DNA of 64,000 nt from Mycobacterium sp. 852002-51971_SCH5477799-a. Lineage in GTDB: Bacteria; Actinomycetota; Actinomycetes; Mycobacteriales; Mycobacteriaceae. The stretch is taken from assembly GCF_001667145.1 (NCBI RefSeq), contig NZ_LZIF01000106.1, positions 1 through 64,000 on the forward strand, given 5' to 3'. A program made the translations under genes and the position numbers. Under the pieces are notes generated by a model. That model was not told where the DNA came from, did no database searches, and saw nothing but the letters and a program-made list of their open reading frames with translations. Of the stretch, positions 18,001 to 25,393 are shown one piece after another. Positions within the stretch are counted from its first letter, which is position 1. The number at the start of each line of letters is the position of its first letter.

Positions 18001-18460
18001 ACAGTACGGGGACACCTCTCGGCTGAGCGCCAACCAGTTCTTCTACGGATTGCGCCACGGGGATGAACACCGCGTCGAGCTGGAGCGCGGTGTGGAGCTG
18101 TTGATCGGCTTGGAGGCCGTCTCGGATGCCGACGAACGCGGCATGCGCACCGTGATGTGTATCCTCAACGGTCAGCTACGGCCCGTCGTGGTGCGGGATC
18201 GCAGCATCGCCTCGGACGTGCCCGCCGCCGAGAAGGCCGATCGCGCCAACCCGGATCAGATCGCCGCGCCCTTTGCCGGCGTCGTGACGGTGACCGCCGA
18301 CGTCGGCGAGGAAGTCGAAGCCGGCCAGACGATCGCGACGATCGAAGCGATGAAGATGGCGGCGGCCGTCACCACCCCGAAGGCCGGAAAGGTCGCCCGA
18401 ATCGCGGTCGCGCAGACCGCACAGGTGGAGGGCGGCGACCTCTTGGTGGTGATCGACTAG
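15077..18460 (+). CDS. pca: pyruvate carboxylase
   Basis: This protein has 1127 residues from a GTG at 15077 (FAKVLVANRGEIAIRAFRAAYE), the length I recall for mycobacterial Pca. Domains in order are biotin carboxylase (about 1-450; ATP-grasp loop AVAGGGGRGMRRV, and EMNPRIQVEHTVTE), carboxyltransferase (about 520-800; DTTFRDAHQSLLATRVRT), and a C-terminal biotin carrier with EAMKM and the biotinyl Lys at 1093. It makes oxaloacetate from pyruvate and bicarbonate using ATP. The gene follows prpC by 5 bp, so it probably shares the PrpR-controlled transcript; the ribosome site is weak. Confidence 0.95.
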   Translation: MFAKVLVANRGEIAIRAFRAAYELEIGTVAVYPYEDRNSVHRLKADESYQIGEEGHPVRAYLSVDDIVATAQACGADAIYPGYGFLSENPDLAAACAAADITFVGPSAEVLELTGNKSRAIAAAREAGLPVLASSAPSTSVDELLAAAESMTFPLFVKAVAGGGGRGMRRVAEAASLPEAIEAASREAESAFGDASVFLEQAVINPRHIEVQILADTQGNVMHLYERDCSVQRRHQKVIEIAPALGLDPELRQQICADAVAFARSIGYTCAGTVEFLLDERGNHVFIEMNPRIQVEHTVTEEITDVDLVSAQLRIAGGQSLEDIGLSQDSVVPHGAALQCRITTEDPANGFRPDTGRITAYRTPGGAGIRLDGGTTLGADISAHFDSMLIKLTCRGRDFATAVRRARRAVAEFRIRGVSTNIPFLQAVLDDPDFQAGRITTSFIEERPKLLTARSSADRGTKILNYLADVTVNKPHGERPSAVYPHDKLPDIDLSADPPAGSKQRLAELGPERFAAWLRESRGVGVTDTTFRDAHQSLLATRVRTSGLIKVAPYIARTTPQLLSIECWGGATYDVALRFLKEDPWERLATLREALPNICLQMLLRGRNTVGYTPYPETVTTAFVEEATATGIDIFRIFDALNNVDSMRPAIDAVRETGAAVAEVAMSYTGDLSDPAEKLYTLDYYLKLAEQIVDAGAHVLAIKDMAGLLRAPAAATLVSALKSRFDLPVHVHTHDTPGGQLASYVAAWHAGADAVDGAAAPLAGTTSQPALSSIVAAAANTTYDTGLSLPAVCDLEPYWEALRKVYAPFESGLPAPTGRVYNHEIPGGQLSNLRQQAIALGLGDRFEDIENAYAGADAILGHLVKVTPSSKVVGDLALALVGAGVSAQDFADDPARYDIPDSVIGFLRGELGDPPGGWPEPLRTKALEGRGPAKPEQALSADDEKALAAPGVERQAALNRLLFPGPTKELEDHREQYGDTSRLSANQFFYGLRHGDEHRVELERGVELLIGLEAVSDADERGMRTVMCILNGQLRPVVVRDRSIASDVPAAEKADRANPDQIAAPFAGVVTVTADVGEEVEAGQTIATIEAMKMAAAVTTPKAGKVARIAVAQTAQVEGGDLLVVID

Positions 18461-18474
18461 CGGTGATCGACTAG
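18447..18474. repeat. 14-bp tandem duplication at the pca stop
   Basis: The last codons and stop of pyruvate carboxylase, GGTGATCGACTAG, are repeated immediately downstream (copies at 18447-18460 and 18461-18474, 13 of 14 bases identical). The second copy ends exactly where the convergent lyase stop begins. It looks like a slippage duplication with no effect on either protein. Confidence 0.85.
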
Positions 18475-19386
18475 CTAACGGCTGCCGTTGATCAGGGCCG
18501 CGCGCGCCAGGGTCTGCTCGGCCTGCTTCACGTAGGCGGCGTCGACCAGGACACCGTTCACGCCCACCGCGCCGCGGCCCTTGGCCTCGGCCTCGCGGTA
18601 GGCGGCGACATTGGCTTGGGCCCTGGCGATTTCGTCGGCGGTCGGAGCGTAGACCTCGTTGGCGACGGGCACCTGATCGGGGTGGATGGCCCACTTGCCG
18701 GTGTAGCCGAGTAACGATGCGCGCCGCGCGTCGCGCTCGTAGCCCACCAGATCCCGGTAGTCGGGATACGGCGCGTCGATCGCGTCGATGCCCGCGATGC
18801 GCGCCGCCACGATCACCTTGTTGCGCGCGTAAGCCCAGAATTCGCCGGGGTATTCACCGAGCGGCACGAAGTTGGTGTCCACCCGGGCCCCCTGGGACAG
18901 CGAGAAATCGCCAACGCCGAATATCAGGGCGTCCAGGCGAGGGCTGGCCACCGCGATCTCTTCGGCATTGGCCAGGCCTTCCACTTCCTCGATGAGCACT
19001 TCGAGCCGAATGCGATTGCCCAAGCCAAGTTTCGATTCCAGCTGGGTGAGCAGCACATCCACCCACCACACGTCGCGAGCGCGGCGGGCCTTCGGGATGA
19101 TGATCGTGTCAAGATTGTGGCCTGCCTTGGTCACCACGCCGACGACGTCGTCGTGACACCACTGGGTGTCCAGGCCGTTGATCCGGATGGCGCGGGCGGT
19201 GCGGCCCCAGTCGATGTCGTTGAGCGCGGCGATCGCCTTGGCGCGCGACTCTTCCTTATACGCCGGGGGCACCGCGTCCTCGAGGTCGAGGAACACCAGG
19301 TCGGCGCCGCACTGGGCGCCCTTGTCGAACATGTTGTCGTTGCTCGCGGGCACCGCGAGTTCGGAACGACGGAGCAGATCGGTCAC
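18475..19386 (-). CDS. HpcH/HpaI aldolase / CitE-like CoA-ester lyase
   Basis: This encodes 303 residues from GTG 19386 (VTDLLRRSELAVPASN). Family motifs are the LAVPASN N-terminus, the metal-binding DLEDAVPP, RINGLDT, EVLIEEVEG, and GVGDFSLSQG. The family (citrate lyase beta-like, malyl-CoA/citramalyl-CoA lyase) cleaves or forms a C-C bond in 3-hydroxyacyl-CoA diacids. It lacks neighbouring citrate lyase alpha/gamma genes, so it is not a classical citrate lyase. It lies 19 bp behind a CoA-transferase, which could supply its CoA-ester substrate. Confidence 0.85.
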   Translation of the reverse strand: MTDLLRRSELAVPASNDNMFDKGAQCGADLVFLDLEDAVPPAYKEESRAKAIAALNDIDWGRTARAIRINGLDTQWCHDDVVGVVTKAGHNLDTIIIPKARRARDVWWVDVLLTQLESKLGLGNRIRLEVLIEEVEGLANAEEIAVASPRLDALIFGVGDFSLSQGARVDTNFVPLGEYPGEFWAYARNKVIVAARIAGIDAIDAPYPDYRDLVGYERDARRASLLGYTGKWAIHPDQVPVANEVYAPTADEIARAQANVAAYREAEAKGRGAVGVNGVLVDAAYVKQAEQTLARAALINGSR

Positions 19387-19405
19387 TAGCGAGTTTTCTT
19401 TCTTC

Positions 19406-20590
19406 TCACAGCACGCCGCGGGCGCGCAGGTCGTCAATGTCGTTGGGAGTCAAACCGAGTAGCTCACCGTAGACTTCGGCATTGTGTTCGCCCAGGCGAG
19501 GTCCGAGATGGCCGACCGCGCCGGACGCCGATGAGAAACGCGGGACCGGAGCCTGCACCGTCATCGCCCCGAGCTCTGCATCGTCGACGGAGATGAACAC
19601 CTCACGATGCGCCAACTGCTCGTCGGCGACCAGGTCTTTGATGTCGTAGACCGGGGCCGCGGCCACCTCATGGGAGTCGAAGACCTCCATCGTCTCCGAA
19701 AGTGTCTTCGTGGCAACCCAATCGGCCACCACGGCGTCGACCTCGCGGGCCCGCGCCAGCCGCCGCTGCGGGTCTGAGAAGTCGGGGTCCGTCACCAGAT
19801 CGTCTCGCCCTATCGCTCGGAACACGCGCAGCGCCAGGGTCGGTGAGCTTCCCGACATGGCCAGCCACCGCCCGTCGGCCGTTTGATACGTGTTGCGCGG
19901 CGCCGAAATATCCCACCGGTTGCCGGACCGCTCCGGCACCAACCCCAGCTGGTCATAACCCAGCAGCGTCTGCTCCAGCAGCCGGGCGAGCGGGTCGATC
20001 AGGTTGACGTCGATCAGTTGCCCCGTCCCGCCGTGCACGTCGCGGTGATACAGCGCCATCATCACTGCGTAGGCGGCATTCAATGAGGCGACCCCGTCGG
20101 CCAACATGAAGGGCGGCAGGGTGGGTGGACCGCCGGCCTGGCCAGTGATGTGCGCGAATCCGCTCATCGCCTCCCCCAGCGTGCCGAACCCCGGGCGCTC
20201 GCTCTTGGGCCCGGTCAAGCCGTAGCCGGTGATGTGCAGCATCACGATCCGGTTGTTGACCGCGCGCAGGCTCTCGTAGTCCAGGCGCCACTTGCGCAAG
20301 GTCTGGGGACGGGTGTTGAAGATGGCGACGTCGGCATGTTCCACCAGGCGGCGCACCAGCGCCTGGCCTTCGGCGCAGCGCAAATCGAGAGTGATCGAAC
20401 GCTTGTTGCGGGACAACGACTTCCACATCAGCCCGACGCCGTCGCGCTGGTTGCCCCAGCCACGGATCGGGTCTCCATTCCGGGGTTCTTCGACCTTGAC
20501 CACGTCGGCACCGAACTCGCCCAGATAGGTGGCCACCAGCGGCGCGGCGGCCAGGGTGGCGAGGTCGAGTACGCGCAGCCCGTCAAGCAT
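19406..20590 (-). CDS. CaiB/BaiF family type III CoA-transferase
   Basis: This 394-residue protein starts at ATG 20590 (MLDGLRVLDLATLAAAPLVA). It has the class III CoA-transferase signature: N-terminal GADVVKVEEPRNGDP, NKRSITLDL, FNTRPQTLRK, and PPFMLADGVASL, where Asp 165 aligns with the nucleophile that forms the aspartyl-CoA anhydride. It moves CoA between carboxylic acids. Its start overlaps the monooxygenase stop by 8 bp, and the CitE-like gene follows. I infer oxidation, CoA activation, then C-C cleavage in one pathway. An upstream in-frame extension over the monooxygenase is spurious. Confidence 0.9.
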   Translation of the reverse strand: MLDGLRVLDLATLAAAPLVATYLGEFGADVVKVEEPRNGDPIRGWGNQRDGVGLMWKSLSRNKRSITLDLRCAEGQALVRRLVEHADVAIFNTRPQTLRKWRLDYESLRAVNNRIVMLHITGYGLTGPKSERPGFGTLGEAMSGFAHITGQAGGPPTLPPFMLADGVASLNAAYAVMMALYHRDVHGGTGQLIDVNLIDPLARLLEQTLLGYDQLGLVPERSGNRWDISAPRNTYQTADGRWLAMSGSSPTLALRVFRAIGRDDLVTDPDFSDPQRRLARAREVDAVVADWVATKTLSETMEVFDSHEVAAAPVYDIKDLVADEQLAHREVFISVDDAELGAMTVQAPVPRFSSASGAVGHLGPRLGEHNAEVYGELLGLTPNDIDDLRARGVL

Positions 20591-21947
20591 TGGCACCGGC
20601 GGCAGCTCGCGTGTTCGAAGGACGTTGCAACCCAAGGTGTCCCCGCAGCGTCGACGATTCGTATTCGGTGCGGAACAGTCCCCGGCGCTGCAGCTCCGGA
20701 ACCACCATCCGCACGACGTCCTCGAACGCTCCGGGCAGATGCGTTGCCGCCAAGACGAATCCGTCGCAGGCACCGGTTTCGAACCAGTCCGCCATCTGGT
20801 CGGCCACCTGTTGACCCGTGCCGACGAAACGCGGTCCCTGCAGCAAGGTGGCGCGATGATTGGCAAGGTCACGCAGCGTGACCGTGTCACCGCCGATGTG
20901 GGTACGCAGGTTCTGCATCAGCCCGCGGATGCCGGAGACCGAGGCGAGCAGTTCGTCGGTAACAGCATCGTCGAGATCATGTTGCGCGAAGTCGTAATTC
21001 ATCAACTCCGACAAGAGCGTCAGGGATGCCATGGGATGAACCAGGTCATCGAGGAACATGGCTTCGCGCTCCTTGGCGTGGGCTTCCGATTCGCCGACGA
21101 CAGCGTAGGCCATGGGGCAGATACGGACATCCGCGGGATCGCGGCCGGCGTCGGCGATGCGATCCTTCTGATCCGCGTAGTGGCTGCGCGCGACGTCGAT
21201 GCCCGGATCGCCGGTGAAAATCAATTCGGCCCACCGCGAAGCGAATTCGCGTCCACGGCCCGACGATCCGGCCTGGATGATGACCGGCCGGCCCTGCGGG
21301 GTGCGCGGCACCGTCAACGGACCGCGCGCGGAGAAGAACTGGCCGACGTGGCCAAGCTCGTGCACCTTCGCGGGATTCGCGTAGTGCCCGGACGCCCGGT
21401 CGTGCAGGATGGCGTCGTCCTCCCAGGTGTCCCACAGCCCGGTGACGACGTCCATGAATTCGTCAGCGCGGTCGTAGCGTTCGTCGTGGCCGAGGTGGGC
21501 GTCGACGCCGAAGTTCTGTGCCTCACTGTCGTTGACCGAGGTGACCACGTTCCAGGCGGCGCGGCCGCCCGAAAGGTGATCCAGTGAGGCGAAGGTCCTT
21601 GCGACGTGGAACGGCTGGTAATACGTCGTCGAGTAGGTGGCGCCTAGCCCGATCTTCGAGGTGGCTTGCGCGAGCACCCCGAGGATCACGCTGAGGTCCA
21701 GCTTGACCGCCCGGGCTCCGTAATGGACGGCTTCGTCGACCGAGCCACCGTAGACCCCCGGCATCGCCAGGCGATCGTCGAAAAACATCAGGTCGAAGCA
21801 GCCCTCTTCGAGCTGACGGCCGATTTTGGCGTAGTAAGAAGCGTCCAAGTACCCGTGTTCGGTTGCGGGGTGCCGCCATGAGCCTGCGTAGACGGATGTG
21901 CTGCCGGCCTGCATGAAGGCCACGAGGGTCATTTTGTCGGTGCGCAT
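20583..21947 (-). CDS. flavin-dependent monooxygenase, NtaA/SnaA/DszA family
   Basis: This 454-residue two-component FMNH2-dependent monooxygenase belongs to the bacterial luciferase superfamily (nitrilotriacetate monooxygenase component A type). Typical segments are LVAFMQAGST, SWRHP, FDLMFFDDRLAMP, GATYSTTYYQPFHVARTFASLDHLSGGRAAWNVVTS and VIIQAGSSGRGREFA. A separate flavin reductase is needed and is not adjacent. It is the first gene of a three-gene operon and is divergent from a GntR gene, with nested palindromes between them. The substrate is unknown; DszA-, NtaA- and alkane-type enzymes look alike at this level. Confidence 0.9.
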   Translation of the reverse strand: MRTDKMTLVAFMQAGSTSVYAGSWRHPATEHGYLDASYYAKIGRQLEEGCFDLMFFDDRLAMPGVYGGSVDEAVHYGARAVKLDLSVILGVLAQATSKIGLGATYSTTYYQPFHVARTFASLDHLSGGRAAWNVVTSVNDSEAQNFGVDAHLGHDERYDRADEFMDVVTGLWDTWEDDAILHDRASGHYANPAKVHELGHVGQFFSARGPLTVPRTPQGRPVIIQAGSSGRGREFASRWAELIFTGDPGIDVARSHYADQKDRIADAGRDPADVRICPMAYAVVGESEAHAKEREAMFLDDLVHPMASLTLLSELMNYDFAQHDLDDAVTDELLASVSGIRGLMQNLRTHIGGDTVTLRDLANHRATLLQGPRFVGTGQQVADQMADWFETGACDGFVLAATHLPGAFEDVVRMVVPELQRRGLFRTEYESSTLRGHLGLQRPSNTRAAAGANA

Positions 21948-21948
21948 T

Positions 21949-21983
21949 TTTGAAATGTAACATCTGATATTTCAGATTTCAAA
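21949..21983. promoter_or_regulatory. nested palindromic operator between monooxygenase operon and GntR gene
   Basis: The 60-bp gap holds ATCTGATATTTCAGAT (21962-21977), a perfect 6-bp inverted repeat with a 4-bp centre. Around it lies a second inverted repeat, TTTGAAAT (21949-21956) and ATTTCAAA (21976-21983). This AT-rich symmetry stands out from the GC-rich context and sits over the start regions of both divergent genes. It is most likely the site of the adjacent GntR regulator, which would control itself and the monooxygenase/CoA-transferase/lyase operon. Confidence 0.65.
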
Positions 21984-22007
21984 CGCTACGTTTGGTATTC
22001 TGCCCAG

Positions 22008-22658
22008 GTGGCAGGCATCGACATCTCCGGAACCGTCCGCGAACGCGCCGCACGCGAGTTACGCGACCGTATTCTCACCGGCGCCCTGCCCGCGGGATCC
22101 CGGGTCGACCTCGACGCCATCACCGAGGAATTCGCGACCAGCCGCACACCGGTGCGAGAGGCGCTGCTGGAGCTGTCCTTCGAGGGGCTGGTCCAAGTCG
22201 CCCCCCGCAGCGGTGTCACGGTGCTCGGCATCAGCCCCGACGACGTGCTGGACAGCTTCACCATTCTCGGTGTGCTGACCGGGCAGGCCGCGGCGTGGGC
22301 CGCCGAGCGGATCGAGCCGCAGGAGCTCGAGACGCTGCGTGAACTCGCCGCCGACGTCGTCGCGCGATCCGGCGACGACAGCATTGGGGAGGCCAACTGG
22401 CATTTCCACCAGATGATCCACCGTGCCGCGCACTCGTCCCGGCTGTTGAATCAGATCAAGCAGGCCGCCCGGGTGGTGCCGAGTAATTTCCTCACCTTGT
22501 TCCCCGAGCACGAGAAGCACTCACTCGACGAACACCAAGAGTTGCTCGACGCGCTCGGTGACAACGACGTCGAACGCGCCCGCGTGATCGCCGAACGACA
22601 CGTGCTGGACGCCGGCCGCTCGCTGGCCGAGTGGCTCGAGCAGCGCCGCGACGGCTGA
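22008..22658 (+). CDS. GntR-family regulator, FadR/FCD subfamily
   Basis: This encodes 216 residues from GTG 22008. The N-terminal winged helix shows LRDRILTGALPAGSRVDLDAITEEFATSRTPVREALLELSFEGLV (residues 18-62), the GntR signature. The C-terminal all-helical FCD domain has metal/ligand residues (NWHFHQMIHRA, HQELLDAL, ERHVL). FCD regulators sense carboxylic or amino acids. It is divergent from the monooxygenase operon and probably represses it through the palindrome at 21949-21983. Confidence 0.92.
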   Translation: MAGIDISGTVRERAARELRDRILTGALPAGSRVDLDAITEEFATSRTPVREALLELSFEGLVQVAPRSGVTVLGISPDDVLDSFTILGVLTGQAAAWAAERIEPQELETLRELAADVVARSGDDSIGEANWHFHQMIHRAAHSSRLLNQIKQAARVVPSNFLTLFPEHEKHSLDEHQELLDALGDNDVERARVIAERHVLDAGRSLAEWLEQRRDG

Positions 22659-22680
22659 CTGCTCCACGCATTTCGACATC

Positions 22681-23652
22681 TCAGGTCAGCGCGGGCAGCA
22701 CCTTGTCGGTGAGCAATTGGACCGACTTCCACGCCTCGTCGACCGGCATGCCACCGACCAGGGGGTGCATGACGAGCGGGCCGTAATTCTCCGCGTCGCG
22801 CACCTCCGCGATCAGCTGGTCGGGAGTCAGGAAGCGGTATCGTCCCGATGCCCGGACCTGTTCCAGAGTCTGCACACCCGGCAGGTGCATGAGTGAACGC
22901 TGATCGGTCGACCATTGGCCGTAAGTGACTGCCTCCCAAAGGATATGCTCGCCCAGCTCCGCCCACGCCCTGTCCGGATCCTCGTGCAGGTAGATCATTC
23001 CGTAGTTGACCGGGCCCGGCATGAGGATGAACGGCGACGTGCCGGCCTCAGCGCACAGCTCACTGTAGTAGTCGGCGATGTCGGGCAGGTGATCCGCCAA
23101 ACTGAGCGGCAGCCGGAATCGGGCCGCGCGACGCGCCGTGGCGCGCGCGCCGCCACCGACGTACAGCGGTGGATGCGGCCGCGTCCAGGTGCCGGTGCAG
23201 ATGCCGTTTTCTGGATCGTCGCCGGACCAGACGGTGAGCATGCGTTCGAGCAAACTGTCCATCAGCGCACCGCGCCGGCCGAAATCGACTCCAAGACCGT
23301 CATACTCGACGGCGCGATACCCGAGTCCCACCGTGGTGTGCAGGCGGCCGCGGCTCATGTTGTCGACGAGTGCGATGTCTTCGGCGAGCCGCACCGGGTT
23401 CCACAGCGGCCCCAGCGCGCAATCGACGCTGGCGATCAACTTCGAGGTCCGCGCCAAAAACATCGCCGCGGCCATGATCGGATTGCAGCTCCACCCGTGC
23501 CCGGTCGCATGATGCTCGTCGACGCTGATCGAGGTGACGCCGCGGGACTCTACCCATTCCCCGAGTTCGAGCGCCGCGGACAAAAGCTTGCCCTGCGTGC
23601 GTGGTTCACCGTGCGGGGAGGCGAAGTTGAAGCGCAGCACCGTCAACAGCAT
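22681..23652 (-). CDS. LLM-class (luciferase-like, F420/FMN-dependent) oxidoreductase
   Basis: This 323-residue TIM-barrel flavin/F420 oxidoreductase is recognised by SISVDEHHATGHGWSCNPIMAAAMFLARTSKL, LWNPVRLAEDIALVDNMSRGRLHTTVGLGY and PLYVGGG. In mycobacteria most such proteins use coenzyme F420 or FMN. It is last in a minus-strand operon after the VOC protein (11-bp gap) and converges with the GntR gene. The substrate is unknown. I see no feature that separates F420 from FMN use. Confidence 0.85.
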   Translation of the reverse strand: MLLTVLRFNFASPHGEPRTQGKLLSAALELGEWVESRGVTSISVDEHHATGHGWSCNPIMAAAMFLARTSKLIASVDCALGPLWNPVRLAEDIALVDNMSRGRLHTTVGLGYRAVEYDGLGVDFGRRGALMDSLLERMLTVWSGDDPENGICTGTWTRPHPPLYVGGGARATARRAARFRLPLSLADHLPDIADYYSELCAEAGTSPFILMPGPVNYGMIYLHEDPDRAWAELGEHILWEAVTYGQWSTDQRSLMHLPGVQTLEQVRASGRYRFLTPDQLIAEVRDAENYGPLVMHPLVGGMPVDEAWKSVQLLTDKVLPALT

Positions 23653-23663
23653 GTCCGGTCTCG

Positions 23664-24143
23664 CTACGCTTCTGGTCCGGCCGCCGCCTGCAGGAAGGCC
23701 GGAAAGTCCGGGAACAGGGCGCGGTCGACGATCTCGATGCGGGTGCCCGCCGCGTCGAGGTAGTAGGCGAAGAGCGCTAAATCCGGTGGAGCGGTGTCGG
23801 CAGTCGCCTCAAAGGTGAAGCCGTTGTGCTCCAGCATCTTTGCGCTCTCGGCCAAGTTGTCGGTCCAGTAGCCGAGGTGATGGATCGCGTTGCCGGGTGC
23901 CGCCGTCCACGCCGTGCCAGGCACCTCCCTGATCAGTTCGACGTGCGGAGCCTGCAGCGAATAGACGAAAGTCGAAGTCACCTCTTGAGTTCCGGCGGTC
24001 GTACGAAACGGCAAGGTGTAGCTGACCGGGCTGATCCAGCGGTAGCCGGCCAGCGCGCTCATACGGGCCATCGCAGCGTCGAGGTCTGCCACGATGATGC
24101 CGGTGTGATAGAAGTCCTCGGGCCGTAGTGCGAATTCCGTCAT
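23664..24143 (-). CDS. VOC (glyoxalase/bleomycin-resistance) family protein
   Basis: This 159-residue protein starts at ATG 24143, overlapping the metallo-beta-lactamase stop by 4 bp (ATGA) with GAGGA upstream. It contains two beta-alpha-beta-beta-beta modules: DFYHTGIIVADLDAAMARM with metal-ligand His, and AIHHLGYWTDNLAESAKML, with a final RIEIVDRALFP. VOC enzymes coordinate a metal and act on diverse small molecules. Coupled translation suggests it serves the same pathway as the hydrolase and LLM oxidoreductase. Confidence 0.85.
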   Translation of the reverse strand: MTEFALRPEDFYHTGIIVADLDAAMARMSALAGYRWISPVSYTLPFRTTAGTQEVTSTFVYSLQAPHVELIREVPGTAWTAAPGNAIHHLGYWTDNLAESAKMLEHNGFTFEATADTAPPDLALFAYYLDAAGTRIEIVDRALFPDFPAFLQAAAGPEA

Positions 24144-25378
24144 GCGTTCCTCGCTATCTGGTTGCGAAGCCATGCACTCTCCCAGAAGTTGGTGCTGCCG
24201 GCGAGAAGTTTTTCATGGGCCTCCCGCAGCACGTCACGGGCCCCGGGGTGCTCCGCGGGGACAAGCTGCGCAAGGTGGATGGCCTGCAACGCCCGATCGG
24301 CGGCCAGGTGGGCCCTGGCTCGATCCACCAGCGCATCAGCCCCGGCCAGCTCGACGATGTCTGCGGCGACGGAGTCGAATCCCACCGGGTATAGCTCGGT
24401 GGTCGATTCGTGGTGGAACCAGCCCGAGTAGTTCTCCCAAATGGCCCGCACGTCCCAGGCCACTTTGCCGTAGCCTTGGCCGACTTCGCATTCCGCGGGT
24501 AGCGAGATCTCCCGCATCAGGGTGCGGACGTCTTTGCCGGCGTTCATCCCCGCCACGGTCTCATCGTGAATGTATTGAATCGCGTCGCGCAGCCGAGTCA
24601 GCTCAACGTTGATCCGCTCGGCGCCCCTGACCGGCTCGAAGTGACCGGTTACCAGCACCTCAGCGTGCAGATCGCGGACCCTGTCCACCGATGCGATGGC
24701 CGTCAACGCGTCCCGATAGCGGTCACCGCGCATGGTGACGAGATTGGGAACGTGGCCAATCAGTGGCCCAAACATGTTTCCACACAGACAGATACGTTCG
24801 TCCGGCAACCAAACCACCAGGGAGTCGGTGGTCTCGCCGCCGGGCACGGCGATCAATTCCATGCGCCGGCCGCCGGCCTCCAAGCAGAGGGTGTCCTCGA
24901 AATCGATGTCGACGACGGGCACGCTCTGACCGGCCAGCCGTGAGGTGCCCAGGCGCCGCTGGATGGCTTGGATACCGCCGGCCAGGGTGTCTTTGAAGGC
25001 GAACGCGCTGCGGTTGGCCCGGTACGGCATCAACCGCTCGTTGTCGTCCCGCCATGTTTTCCAATTTTCCTGCGCCACAACGGTTGTCTCGGGATCGCGC
25101 ACGCTGTTCAGGCCACCGACGTGATCCACATGGCCCTGCGTGAAGATGATGTAGAGCACGGGCGAGGAGTCCACGGCGTCGAAGTTGGCGCGATGCACCG
25201 GTCCCTCGAACCCCATGCCGGTGTTGACGATCACCCGGCCCTCGGTGGTCGTGAGCAGATACGAGTTGGACAAGCCTGGCGAACACCAAAGTCCGGGTGC
25301 GATCTGTTCGGCCTTCTCGGCCGAAGCCGGGCGCATCGCGTCGGCGCCCGGCCTGCTCCGATGGACAGGTTCTGACAT
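24140..25378 (-). CDS. metallo-beta-lactamase fold hydrolase, alkyl-sulfatase-like
   Basis: This 412-residue protein has a metallo-beta-lactamase core: an IVNTGMG strand, then TQGHVDHVGG at 80-89, which carries His 83, Asp 85 and His 86, but with Gln in place of the first His of THxHxDH. Later metal-site regions are VPGGETTDS and VTGHFEPV. The C-terminal part (WFHHESTTELYPV onward) resembles alkyl-sulfatase-type dimerisation and TPR-like helices. It probably hydrolyses an ester or sulfate ester. It follows the sulfotransferase by 15 bp and overlaps the VOC gene. Confidence 0.8.
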   Translation of the reverse strand: MSEPVHRSRPGADAMRPASAEKAEQIAPGLWCSPGLSNSYLLTTTEGRVIVNTGMGFEGPVHRANFDAVDSSPVLYIIFTQGHVDHVGGLNSVRDPETTVVAQENWKTWRDDNERLMPYRANRSAFAFKDTLAGGIQAIQRRLGTSRLAGQSVPVVDIDFEDTLCLEAGGRRMELIAVPGGETTDSLVVWLPDERICLCGNMFGPLIGHVPNLVTMRGDRYRDALTAIASVDRVRDLHAEVLVTGHFEPVRGAERINVELTRLRDAIQYIHDETVAGMNAGKDVRTLMREISLPAECEVGQGYGKVAWDVRAIWENYSGWFHHESTTELYPVGFDSVAADIVELAGADALVDRARAHLAADRALQAIHLAQLVPAEHPGARDVLREAHEKLLAGSTNFWESAWLRNQIARNA

Positions 25379-25393
25379 CGCTGGCGGCTCCTT

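Noticed and set aside
20591..20890. In-frame N-terminal extension of the CoA-transferase
   Set aside because: It overlaps the monooxygenase and translates to Arg/Pro/Cys-rich nonsense; the normal family N-terminus is at ATG 20590.
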